From positions 47,619,305-47,683,304 of the forward strand of contig NC_134847.1 in the NCBI RefSeq assembly GCF_965363235.1: a stretch of 64,000 nucleotides of DNA, read 5' to 3'. Position 1 is the stretch's first letter; every line of letters begins with the position of its first letter. Positions 23,536 through 34,500 of the stretch are shown here, piece by piece. The notes beneath the pieces were generated by a model. That model had not been told where the DNA came from, searched no databases, and saw nothing but the letters and a program-made list of their open reading frames with translations. This DNA is from Mytilus galloprovincialis (lineage: Eukaryota; Mollusca; Bivalvia; Mytilida; Mytilidae). The position numbers were made by a program, and so were the translations under genes.

Positions 23536-24195
23536 ATGTTTATATATATATTCATTATATTGTCAATTACAGGCTCCTTATTTAGTATTCTTGATGCACA
23601 ATCTAACTGCATAGTTAACAATTACAACTTTGTTACCCTCTCTAAGGCATCACAAAATATGCTTATCAACTGCCACCAGTACAATAGATTAAAAATAACT
23701 CGAACACTGAAGGGTAAACCTGAAAATAAAGTTAAACTATATCTATGCCTTCTCCTTATTACAGACTAGTCGGATACTGAGACCAATCCTGGCCCAAGAT
23801 CTCCAAAATGGCCATTTGGTACATGCAAAAAAGCAGTTACATCTAAACACAAAGCTGTGTGCTGTGATAGTTGTAATATTTGGTATCATATAGACTGCCA
23901 AAATATTCATTCTCAAATGTATGAATACTTGAACTACAGCAACATCAGCTGGGAATGTATTCAATGTGGAATGCCCTACATATCCACTTCTATTTTCAAT
24001 AACAAGTCAATTGTTTCACCAAATCCATTTGACAACTTAGCTACATCTAATACTACTCAAGTATTGACACTAACACACAGGTATCAAATACTCATTCATA
24101 GCCATCAAAGAAAAATATTAAACCAAAAAGAAAACTTGTTACCAAACAAAAGTGTCAAAACAAAAAACCACGATGGCCATATGGTACATGCCTAA
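23536..24195 (+). pseudogene. LINE N-terminal ORF: leader, 2A-like motif, first PHD finger
   Basis: An ATG opens a 77-codon frame whose first 22 residues (MFIYIFIILSITGSLFSILDAQ trimmed: hydrophobic, ending Asp-Ala-Gln) look like a signal peptide. The frame reaches a TAG at 23767-23769 right after LCLLLITD. It continues in the same frame with SDTETNPGP at about 23770-23796, then WPFGTC and a PHD-like Cys/His array (CCDSCN, WYHIDC, WECIQCGMP) to about 23980. The NPGP tetrapeptide preceded by D-x-E-T is the 2A signature, with Thr in place of the usual Val/Ile. The TAG would end translation just before it. The frame is then lost in the spacer before the second finger. Confidence 0.65.
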
Positions 24196-25240
24196 AGCAG
24201 TAACCTGGAATCAAAAGGCACTATGCTGCGACAGCTGCGATACTTGGTTTCACATTAACTGTCAGAGTATTCCATCTCACATCTACGAGTGTATGAATGC
24301 TAGTAATATTAGCTGGGAATGCACAAATTGTGGAATGCCAAATTTCTCCACTAGCTTATTCAATAACCAATCAAGCATATCATTAAATTCTAGTAGTAAC
24401 TGGAGTATGAGTGATACATCTCTCAATAACAGCCTAGGTGCTCCTCATGCATTTTCATCGACTATGGCTAAGACTATATCAACACAGAAAGTCAAACCAT
24501 CACAAAAAGCCACTACTAAAAATCAAAAACCCATCAGGATACTTAACATAAACTTTCAATCGATACGAAATAAAAAAGAAGATCTCAATCAGTTAATTGA
24601 TTCATCTAAACCTGATATAATCATAGGCACTGAAACATGGCTAGACAAAAATATATCATCATATGAATTCATTCCATCAGAACTATTTAATGTCTATAGA
24701 TCAGACAGACCACCAAATAAAAATAACCAAAGTCATGGAGGTGTACTTATTGCTATTAATAAAGAACTTATAAGCACAGAAGTAAGCGAACTTAAAACTG
24801 ACTGTGAAACAGTTTGGTCTCAAATAAACATGAATGGTAGTAAGAACTTATTAATAGGTGCATATTACAGACCACCATCAGATAAAGGAACATCTTTACA
24901 ACAACTAGAACTATCACTTAGTAGAATCAACCAATCATCAAATACTAATATCATGATTGGTGGTGACTTTAACCTAGGTCATATTGACTGGTCTATTCCT
25001 CATGTCATACCGGATAAACCGGATGCTGAACATCACAATAAACTTTTAGAATTACTAGAAATTTTAACCTTCAACAAATAGTTAATACACCAACTAGAAA
25101 AGAAAGAATATTAGACTTAATCCTAGTTAACAATCCAACAACTGTTAACAAAGTAAACACACTTCCACCTCTAGGACTAAGAGACCGTGACATCGTCTAC
25201 ATAGAAACAGACACTTGGCTTCGTAAAGTCAGACAACATC
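24152..25240 (+). pseudogene. LINE second PHD finger and APE endonuclease
   Basis: The open frame 24152-25081 holds the second finger ([24 protein letters not shown]) and then an APE-type endonuclease: [12 protein letters not shown] (N-terminal strand and Asn), [10 protein letters not shown] (catalytic Glu), [16 protein letters not shown] and [10 protein letters not shown] (catalytic Asp/Asn). The N-terminal WPYGTC of the finger is in another frame (a one-base shift near 24191). The endonuclease continues after a shift near 25070 with TRKERILDLILVNN. The catalytic SDH motif reads RDR (about 25181-25189), so the last histidine is lost and the nuclease would be inactive even if the frame were whole. 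Confidence 0.75.
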
Positions 25241-26384
25241 CTAGAAAAATACTTAAATACGACAAAACGAACTGGGAAAACATAAAAGCAGACCTTCAAA
25301 AAACACTTGAAGAGCTTACTGTTATGAATAATAACATAACAACAACAGTACTATAAACGAAATGTGGGATCTATTTAAAAACCACATCACAAAATCAATA
25401 GATACAAACGTCCCACATAAAATGTTAACATATAAACATCGACTGCCCTGGGTGCACAACAAACTCAGAAAAATGATAAATAAAAAGAATAAACTGTACT
25501 CTAAAATTAAAAAGGACAAAAAGCATATACTTAAATATAAAAAAACTTAAACAACAAATCCAACAAGAACAGAGACGTGCCTATTGTACATACATAGAAA
25601 AAATCCTTGACCTTCCAACAAATGACCCTGACCAAAGTTACAGCAACCAATAAAAACCGAAAAAACTCTTTTCTTATATTACTATAAATCAATCAGAACT
25701 GACAATAGTGGAGTTGCTCCCCTGAAAAAAGAGGGACAATTAATAACTGATACAAAACAAAAAGCCAACATTTTAAATGAGCAATTCCAATCAGTCTTTA
25801 CCACCGAAACAGCAAGTAATATGCCTGATAAAGGGCCAAGTCCCCATCCAGTCATACCATCACTCACAATTACCACACCTGGTATACAAAAACTCTTACA
25901 CAACATCAATCCGCACAAAGCCACTGGCCCAGATAACATCAGCGGCAGAGTTCTAAAACAACTTCAAAACATAACGGCACCTATCCTCACCATTATGTTC
26001 TAGAAATCACTTACATCTGGCTGTATACCATCTGACTGGAAACATGCAAATGTCGCACCAGCATACAAAAAAAGTGAAAAATACAACGCAGTTAACTACA
26101 GACCAATCTCTCTCACTTGTATCAGTTGCAAACTAATGGAACATGTCATAACAAAACATTTAATTACTAGTAATCACTTAGAAAAAAAACAACTTATTAT
26201 ACGACCTCCAGCACGGCTTCAGACACTCTAGATCATGTGAAACACAACTTCTACCTTTCATAAAAGAACTGGATTCAAATTCAGACAATAACACCCAAAC
26301 ACACCTTGTAATTATGGAACAACATCAAAGACTCTAATACAAACTACACTTCTATGGAATACAAAATGAAACACTTAACTGGAT
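25241..26384 (+). pseudogene. LINE reverse transcriptase remnant lacking catalytic motif A
   Basis: Broken frames encode a linker (about 25360-25560), then HKATGPDNISGRVLKQ, SGCIPSDWKHANV, NYRPISLTCISCKLMEH and GFRHSRSCETQLL, the fingers region of CR1/jockey-group enzymes. Directly after HLVIM, where the catalytic F-x-x-A-F-D motif should stand, the sequence jumps within about 20 bp to YKLHFYGIQ, which normally follows it. A small deletion therefore removed motif A. Everything after about 26384 (motif C included) is absent, replaced by the minisatellite. There are at least three stops or frameshifts. Confidence 0.7.
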
Positions 26385-28095
26385 CTCTGCCTTCCCTCCA
26401 AGGCAATGTCTTAACCTCCATTATCCTTGACAGTGTCTTAACCTCCTCTATCTCAGACAATATCTTCATATTATCATCTATCCTAGGCAATGTCTAAAAA
26501 TATATCCTCTATCCTAAGCAATGTATTTACCTCCTCTATCTTACACAATGTAATTAAATTACTTCACCGTTCTATCCAAATTTTTTTTTACCTCCTATAT
26601 CCAAGACACTGTATAAACCTCAATTGTCCTATCCAATTTCTGTATAAACCTCAATTGTCCTATCCAATTTCTTAACCTGTTCCATATTACGCAATGTCTT
26701 TACCTCCTATATCCTAGGCAATGCCTTTACCCTCTCTATCCTAGGCAATGTATTTATATTCTCTAAATGAAAATGAAATGTCAATTTCCAACAAAAGAAC
26801 AACCAGACAACCAGAGTACAGGATATTGATTTTTTACAATGTCTTGATCTCCTCTATCCTAGGCCATGTCTTGACCTCCTCTATCCCAGGCAATGTCTTG
26901 ATCTCCTCTAACCTAGGCCATGTATTGACCTCCTCTATTTTAGACAATGTCTTGAACACCTCTACCCTAGGCAATGTCTTGACCTCCTCTATCCTAGGCA
27001 ATTTCTTGATCTTTTCTATCCTAGGCCATGTCTTGACCTCCTATATCCTAGGCAATGTCTTGATCTTCTCTATCCTAGGCCATGTCTTGACTTTCTCTAT
27101 CCCAGGCAATGTCTTGATATCCTCTATCCTAGGCCATGTCTTGACCTCCTCTATCCTAGGCCATGTCTTGACCTCCTCTATCCTAGACTATGTCTTAATC
27201 TTCTCTATCCTAGGCCATGTCTTGACTTTCTCTATCCCAGGCAATGTCTTGATATCCTCTATCCTAGGCCATGTCTTGACCTCCTCTATCCTAGACTATG
27301 TCTTAATCTCCTTTATCCTAGGCCATGTCTTGATCTCCTATATCCTAGGCCATGTCTTGATCTCTATCATGGACCATGTCTTGACATCCTCTATCCTTGG
27401 CAATGTCTTGATCTTCGCTATCCTAGACTATGTCTTATGTCTTGATCTCCTCTATCCTAGGCCATGTCTTGATCTCTATCCTGGACCATGTCTTGACCTC
27501 TTCTATCCTTGGCAATGTCTTGATCTTCGCTATCCTAGACTATGTCTTATGTCTTGATCTCCTCTATCCTAGGCCATGTCTTGATCTCTATCCTGGACCA
27601 TGTCTTGACCTCTTCTATCCTTGGCAATGTCTTGATCTTCGCTATCCTAGACTATGTCTTATGTCTTGATCTCCTCTATCCTAGGCCATGTCTTGATCTC
27701 TATCCTGGACCATGTCTTGACCTCTTCTATCCTTGGCAATGTCTTGATCTTCGCTATCCTAGGACATGTCTTGACCTCCTCTATCCTAGGCAGCAATGTC
27801 TTGATCTCCTCTATACTAGGCCATGTCTTGACCTCCTATATTCTAGGCAATGTCTTGAACACCTCTTCCCAAGGCAATGTCTTGACCACCTCTATCCTAG
27901 GCAATGTCTTTACCTCCTCTATCCTAGGCCATGTCTTTACCTCCTCTATCCTAGGCCATGTCTTTATCTCCTCTATCCTAGGCAATGTCTTTACCTCCTC
28001 TATCCTAGGCAATGGCTTTACCTCCTCTAATCTAGGCCATGTCTTCGCATTATCCATCCTAGGCAATTTGTTTACCTTATCTATACTAGGCATGG
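26385..28095. repeat. 27-bp minisatellite, about 60 units
   Basis: The consensus is near TCTTGACCTCCTCTATCCTAGGCAATG with frequent changes (gacc/gatc/tacc, ggcaa/ggcca). Because 27 is divisible by 3 and the unit has no stop in several frames, both strands show long artefactual ORFs (VLTSSILGH-type on plus, PRIEEVKTL-type on minus). Units are most degenerate before 26800, where a unique insert lies at about 26760-26830, and most regular between 26840 and 28060. Confidence 0.95.
27430..27765. repeat. 112-bp higher-order repeat inside the minisatellite
   Basis: Three almost identical 112-bp blocks start at 27430, 27542 and 27654, each containing four 27-bp-type units plus a 4-bp excess ('tatgtcttatgtctt'). 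Because 112 is not a multiple of 3, the same peptide reappears in successive frames. This is the youngest part of the array. Confidence 0.9.
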
Positions 28096-28889
28096 TGTCA
28101 ATTCTACTTTCAGAGGAGCCTCAAAATTCTTTACCAAAATTCTGAACCCAAATTTACCATGTATCTAAAAACTTCCAAATTATTTCAACATAAAAATGTA
28201 AGCATAGCCTGCAATAGGATACCATGTCCCAGTCACACTATTACATTTTCATGTTCAGCGGACAATGAAATCTGGGTCAAAGCATCAATGGTAATATGTA
28301 TTAAACATTCCACTTCAAAATAAGCACATGCACAAAGATTCATGTTGAAGCGACCACAAACTCCCTGAAACAAATCTTTTAATTTGAAAAGGACAGACAT
28401 TCTCAAACAAGAAACATAGTTCCCCTCAACTACATTTGCACAGCATTTAATTTTTTGACATTATAAATGCCCAAGCTACAGGTTATTAATTTAGATGATA
28501 AGGTTTTTAATAATAAAATTGATTTGGATGCTGACCGTTAGTGATTGGTGGTTCAATGGTTACCACTGAGGAAAATAACATGGATATAACTGTCCATTAC
28601 ATGTTAATGAAATACGAATCTACAATGCTTTATACCAGATCACAATGTGACAAACAGTCTGCAGGAGGAAATATTCCCCTAATCAGACACATTATTCCGA
28701 TTCCAAAACTGACCAATATTTGCTCTACTATAATACCACCAAGGCAGTTGAATGCAGATATTTGTTTTATACATCAACTAATAAATCTGAAACCAAATTC
28801 GAAAATATTATAGAAAACCTTACCAAAAAAAATTATATGACAAATATTCCTCATGAAAATTTACCTGGACTTTTGGCAGTTTAAAAATT
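28096..28889. other. Non-coding sequence after the minisatellite
   Basis: A 90-codon plus frame at 28541-28813 is not recognised and lacks splice or start context. A degraded family B piece (about 28203-28300, 'ttcatgttcagcggacaatg') is present. Confidence 0.4.
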
Positions 28890-29100
28890 TACTGTGGATT
28901 CACTTATTTTGATGGGTACCAATTTTAGTGGATAACACAAAATTTGCATCTTCGTGGATATCTTATTTCATGGTTTTGTTGAAGTCTGCATACATGCCTA
29001 TAAAAAATATGTCATTCGTTGAACATTTAATTTCATGGTTCACTTGTACCTACGAAATCCATGAAATTGCTATTCAACGAATAATAATGAATCTATAGTA
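28890..29100. mobile_element. MITE with TACTGTGGATTCA ends
   Basis: About 211 bp from 'tactgtggattcacttattt' to 'aataatgaatctatagta', whose reverse complement matches the start with a few changes. It carries internal 'cgtggatatc', 'cctacgaaatcc' wording like other bivalve elements of this type. The TA ends suggest a TA target duplication. Confidence 0.6.
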
Positions 29101-31331
29101 ACATATTTGTAGGGAAGAAAGATTTGTAAACAAACAATTGTACAAAATTAGTTTTTTAATTGTGAAGCAGCAGAATTCTGTAGCAAAAATTACAACTTGT
29201 ATTTATAACAGGTAAGCACATCAATTTTCACAAATTTCAAGTACATATATGTAAAAAAAATACATAATTAAGTTTGGCATTTTTATACAGTTAACATCCG
29301 TAACAATTTTATGGTAAAATGGTAAATTCAGAAATGTTTGCATGCAGTTTTTATTATAATTGGTGAACAATGAACATAAATATGAGATTAAACTACTGCT
29401 TTTACAGGAAAGACTGCATGCATTTAATGATATCAAAACCTAGAATGAGATTTATTATTACAAACCCTATCCGGTCTAAGGTTTCACAAAAACAAAGCAA
29501 AAATTTGCATTTACAGTATGTGAAATTTTGTTTATTTTTTTTACAGGTCAAATCAAATACATTGGGTGTTAACTACATTAAATTTTAACAAGACCTTACA
29601 AAGAGATTTTTTTCCATTACAAAATTCAATTTCATTTTTAGAAGAAAAAAAATGCTATGGCAAAAATTAAATTTATTTATGCAAATGTATGCAATAATCT
29701 TTACAAATGGTGTAATAATGGTTGAAATCTTAAAAAGGCATTAGAACTGTATTTACTTAAAGTGCAAATAATTTAAGCTTTTCTAAAGTACACTATTGAC
29801 TGAAGATTATGTAATAAGTCTATGAAACATAACAAATTAATCCCTCTTTAAACAGTTTAAGTAAAAGAAGGTGGAAACAGCTGTCTGATTGACTAACAGC
29901 TATTTCTAAGTTCAAACCATAAAAATACACATAAGATGGTCGATAATATAAAACTTTGAAAAAATAACCAACAACATCTTAAGTACAAAGTCACATATAC
30001 TTTTAACAATTCATAACACTATCTACTTATATATACAAAACAATTACATGAAATATACAACAAATTATATCTTATGGTTGATAAATGAAATACTAAATGT
30101 CATGATATTCAATGGTAAATATGAATAATAAAGAAATATCAATTGAACAGACAATGATAGGATTTTTTTCTATCTTTCTTAGATAGAAAGATAGAAAACA
30201 AGAATATGTCCATAGAACACAGATGCCGTAATCACATTATCATTTTCTTTATTCAGTGGACTGTGAAATTGGGGTCAAAACTCTAATTTGGCATTAAAAT
30301 TAGAAAGATAATATCATAAGGGACATGTCTACTAAGTTTCAAGTTGATTTGACTTAAACTTCATTAAAAGCTACTGTGACTAAAAACTTTAACCTGAAGC
30401 GGGACAGACGCACAGACCAGAAATTATGATGCTCATAAATGGGGCATAAAAACAAATAATATGTTAGAATTAAACAACTTAACATATTATTTAGTAGTTT
30501 AGTCAAGTTTTAATCCATTCCTATGTAAAATAAAGGGGACATGTCTGTTAAAGTTTTTTGTGACAAACAAACAGAGGGACATGACTAATCTGTCTACCAA
30601 TACAATTGTGGAGGAGACAATTTGAGGTGACCTTATTGATCCCAACATATAAATTCATGGATAAAAATAAAATGCATATCATAATACAACCTTCATATAT
30701 ACATCAAAACATATATCTACATAATGATCAATAATTGTATCATCTTTTATGTATGATTATGTTGGTGGTTAATACTTGATTAAATAATGTTTTATTTATG
30801 GTTTTAACAATTAAATACACCCATAAAACTATTAGACGAAAGTCATGAGATTGCAGGGTAATTACATGATTATTGTATTCCTGCATGACCCAATAATGTA
30901 AAGACAGATTACAACTTTTAAAAGTGTGTCATTGTAAAACTGTAAACACTTTGTTTACCGGTATATTAGATAAACCAATTTACAGATCTTGTGAATATTC
31001 ATAGTTTTCTTATTCTAAGTTTTACAATCAAATTAGTTGCTTTCAATTTAGAAAATGTATAAAAAGGCATTTTAATAATCCCTTCAAAGTTTCACAATTT
31101 CTAGAAATAATAAAGTCTTATTGAAAACTGATGTTAACATGCTGCTGTTAATAATCTAAAAATAACCACATACTTATGAACAAGTTTGTCAGACTAAAAC
31201 AGAATACTTTGTACACTTAAAAAAAAAGGAAATCATTGAACCATTACAAAAATGATAAGTACTAGCTATTCTGGCTTGGGTGAAATGTACATGGTCAATG
31301 TAAAAGTATGATCTAAAGCTGAACAATGATA
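29101..31331. other. 3' flank and probable 3' UTR region of the ZMYM gene
   Basis: AT-rich DNA with no exon. A perfect 14-bp-arm hairpin lies at 30166-30198 (TTTTCTATCTTTCT / AGAAAGATAGAAAA, 5-nt loop). The transcript's 3' end could not be placed. Confidence 0.4.
30199..30450 (+). repeat. Dispersed repeat family B
   Basis: Runs from 'caagaatatgtccatagaac' through 'cagtggactgtgaaattggg', 'actaagtttcaagttgattt' and 'aaaaactttaacctgaag' to 'aaatggggcata'. Same family as 19410-19690 and 41665-42122. Confidence 0.7.
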
Positions 31332-31521
31332 TTATGCATAGATGGGTTGTGTATGTATAAATGATTCCTGTATTTCGCGGACTAGTAATGTTCTATTTAA
31401 CATTTTATTCATAGCCTCAGTCTGAAGGTTGGATGTAGAGTACCAGACAGGACTGTCAGGAACACAAGATCGTTCTGGTACCAGATAGAATGCATCACTT
31501 CTGTTCTTTATACTTTCTGGA
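31332..31521 (-). CDS. ZMYM: ZMYM-like exon 19 (C-terminus, stop)
   Basis: 190 nt ending in TAA. Encodes DAFYLVPERSCVPDSPVW, YSTSNLQTEAMNKML and LLVREIQESF, matching the conserved C-terminal end of the family. Confidence 0.9.
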
Positions 31522-34500
31522 CTATAAAAGAGTAAATATGTATTGTACATGGATGTTGATATATCATATAATGGATATGTGCTATATGGTCATTTTTCTG
31601 GGAAATTGATAGAAGTGGGAAAATATGTTTAAGATTGATGGGAATTCATACTTTTCTCTATTAAGGTGGTACCTAACACTACAGGGAGATAACTCTGTAA
31701 AGTCAGCTAAATGTTTTAATCAGTTCAGTTTCTTGTATATTCCTCCATTAAATGTGGAGCACTACCCAAAGGGTATAGTTTTAGCAACTATGTACACCTT
31801 AAAACATAAGGAAACAATTAATTATATACAGATGACTGAATTTGGTTATAATAATCACTAAGTAATAAATATCATAATTAATTCATAGGATTGTCATCAT
31901 AAAGTTTTAAAAGATATATAATAATTCATATGTGCTGGGTTGTAAGAAAATGTTAAGAGACAACTGCATATATTTACAATTAAGAATTAAAATGGTCTCA
32001 AAATTAAAGTTACTTATAATTATTAGTTGAGTGCTATACATACATCAGGAACTATAAAGAAAATTTATTTTATAAGACTTATGTAAAATGGTTGGGGTAA
32101 GAAAAAATTTAGGCTTTTAATTACGTTGTGTTGTAAAAGGAATATTAAGCCTCTCAATGATCAAAATTGGTGTTTGTCAAACTGCTATATAACCAGTGTA
32201 TTTTTTCGGACAAAACGGTTGGTTCAAAATTTTTAAAATTTTTATATTTTTGTTAAAAGGTCAAAGTAAATATTTTGACAACATTTTATGAAAATTAAAC
32301 GAGCCAAATAAATTTTAGTGAAAGTGTTGGGTACAACCTTAATAATACTCTTTTCCCCCACTAACAACATTGTATTTGTTAAGTGCCATCAAAACAACAC
32401 CCTGTTGTCTTCCAGACTTCTTGACATATCCCCAAAACTGTTGTTTAAGACAAATACATGTAGGCATGGAAAAAAATGTATAATATAAATGTATAGAAAA
32501 TTTATTAAGCAATAAAATAAAAGAAATTTAGAAATTAGCGTCAGAGCCTATTTGTAATCTAATTTGTTATGCAAGTTTATCAGAATCACTTTGCTTAACT
32601 TGCCTTTAGAGAGCTGGAAACAGCAAATGTTTACCAGACAACTAGTTCTTTTTGTTTGAAAACGTAGCCCAATATCTGATTTCCATGAAAACTAGTGATT
32701 TAACCTTTTTTTTATAATTACTAGAGCACAGAATAACTTCTCTTCATGATGTACTTAAGTCAGGTTTAAAAATTTGTGTCCTTGTTTTTTTTCCTACAAT
32801 TAAGGGTAAAATATTTTGCCCCAGAACACTTGTCTTTCTTTTCATATAAGACTTCAATAGTTTTTACAAGTTCATTTACCAAAATGTAAGCAGATTCTAG
32901 ATTTCTTTTCCTTCAATTTGGGACCGAAATAGTACAAATGCAAATATAAGGTAAAAGTCTGAGAAATTTTTCCTTTTTCCTTTTTTAATTAAATCCTTAA
33001 ATAATTAGAAACTTACCATTTAGATAAGTAGAACTCATATAGCTTGACAGGGCATCTGAGAGGATTATCCAAATTCTCTGCCTGCTCATATACTGGGAGT
33101 TCTTCTTTCTTCTTCCTGTTGTTTTCTGTAATATAGAAAGAAATCTATAGCTTGTTTTTACAAAATAATATTCCTTCTGATTCATTATTTTTAGGATACA
33201 AATTTTTCTTGAACTTGTGGGTTCAAATAAACAACAAACTTTCAACTTCTTAGACAAAGTACTACTTTTCTGTAGGTTTCTATGCAAATTTATTAACCCT
33301 TTCCTCCATAATGACACCTTTTGAAGCCACCCCCTTTACTCCATAATGACGCCTTTTGACGCCTGTGAGGTACCTCATTTGAAACGCTTTGACTACAAAG
33401 TGTCTGCATCAGACTTAATAAAATTTGTATCGAATATGAAAAGAATATTCATAAGAATATCCGACTAAAATTTATTTGATGGAATATTTGTTTTTCACAA
33501 TGCATTAATACTTCAAAGCATATTTTCAATATTTTGTTGAAAAATCCTATGCGAATCAAGTATGCGAAACAAAAATTTTGATGGAGGAAAGGGTTAATTA
33601 AATATCCATGAAAATGCAGTTTTTTCTCATTCAATCAAAAATGTCACTATAACATTTTCATGTAATGAAATTTAAATGTAGAAGTTACATGGTTTCACAT
33701 ACTGTACACAAATGAGGCCAAAATAAAATATGGTTTTGGTTTCCTCCTAAAATAAATACATAATTCTCAAACTGTTAAATAATTTTTCAACTTTTTTCGA
33801 GGAATAAAAATATTTTTAACACTTTCAAAGGACAATTTAATGGTACTAGCTAGGAACCAAATCATTTAAGGTAAGATATTGCTCTTTCTGTCTTATGCCA
33901 ATAATGTTATATTCTAGTTATTGTATATTTAAGATACTAATGCTATGTGAACTACATACCTGATGCAGGTCTCACAGGTGCAGGACAGTAATATCTCAGA
34001 TACACACTTCTGCCCTGGGTATTCCCTTTACCAACAGGCGTTTTCTTCCAGTGTTTCATTATGTGTGTAAACGACAACTTCAAATGATCTTCAGGGGTTT
34101 TTAGTTGGAAGAACTTGGTATTGAAATACACTAAAGTGTTCAGCAGTACATGTGGTGAGTGAGCACCTAATTGTTTACATTCCCATAAATGTTCTTCTTC
34201 AATCCTACATACAATCTGAGCTACAAAGTAAACAAATAACAGAGTTTTTAATAATAATTATAAATAATGATACTCTATTTATCATTTAAAACTGGGATCC
34301 TAACATTAAATGTCTCCAACATTTAGTTTTACAGCTGTTATCCTAATGCTAGCAAGTTAAAGGTTTGGTTCACTTGCTTGCTTTGTTGGTATTAAAGTCT
34401 ACTCAAGCTTTTTAATTAAAATTGACATTGGCAAACAATAAAAGTAGTTGAAGTTAGCATTAAGATAACAGGTGTAATCTAAATAAATAAATCACATGTT

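Larger units (their letters stand above)
23536..26384 (+). mobile_element. Degenerate CR1/L2-like non-LTR retrotransposon with PHD fingers and a 2A-like motif
   Basis: The order is: a short hydrophobic leader frame, a 2A-like ETNPGP motif, two PHD-type zinc fingers, an APE endonuclease, then reverse transcriptase fragments. Frames shift at several points and the reverse transcriptase breaks off where the 27-bp minisatellite starts. PHD fingers and 2A-like peptides upstream of an APE endonuclease are known in some CR1/L2-group LINEs of invertebrates. No target-site duplication or tail was found, and the 3' end is lost. Confidence 0.75.

Noticed and set aside
26748..28145. Long plus-strand ORFs (up to 269 codons) and the minus-strand PRIEEVKTL-type ORF as repeat proteins
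   Set aside because: They are produced by the 27-bp minisatellite, occur on both strands and in several frames, and shift frame at each 112-bp super-unit.
28541..28813. 90-codon ORF as a gene
   Set aside because: No recognisable domain, no splice or start context, and the composition is close to the background.
31625..31861. 78-codon ORF as a gene
   Set aside because: Lies inside the TTAA-flanked inverted-repeat element, on the strand opposite to ZMYM, with no known domain.
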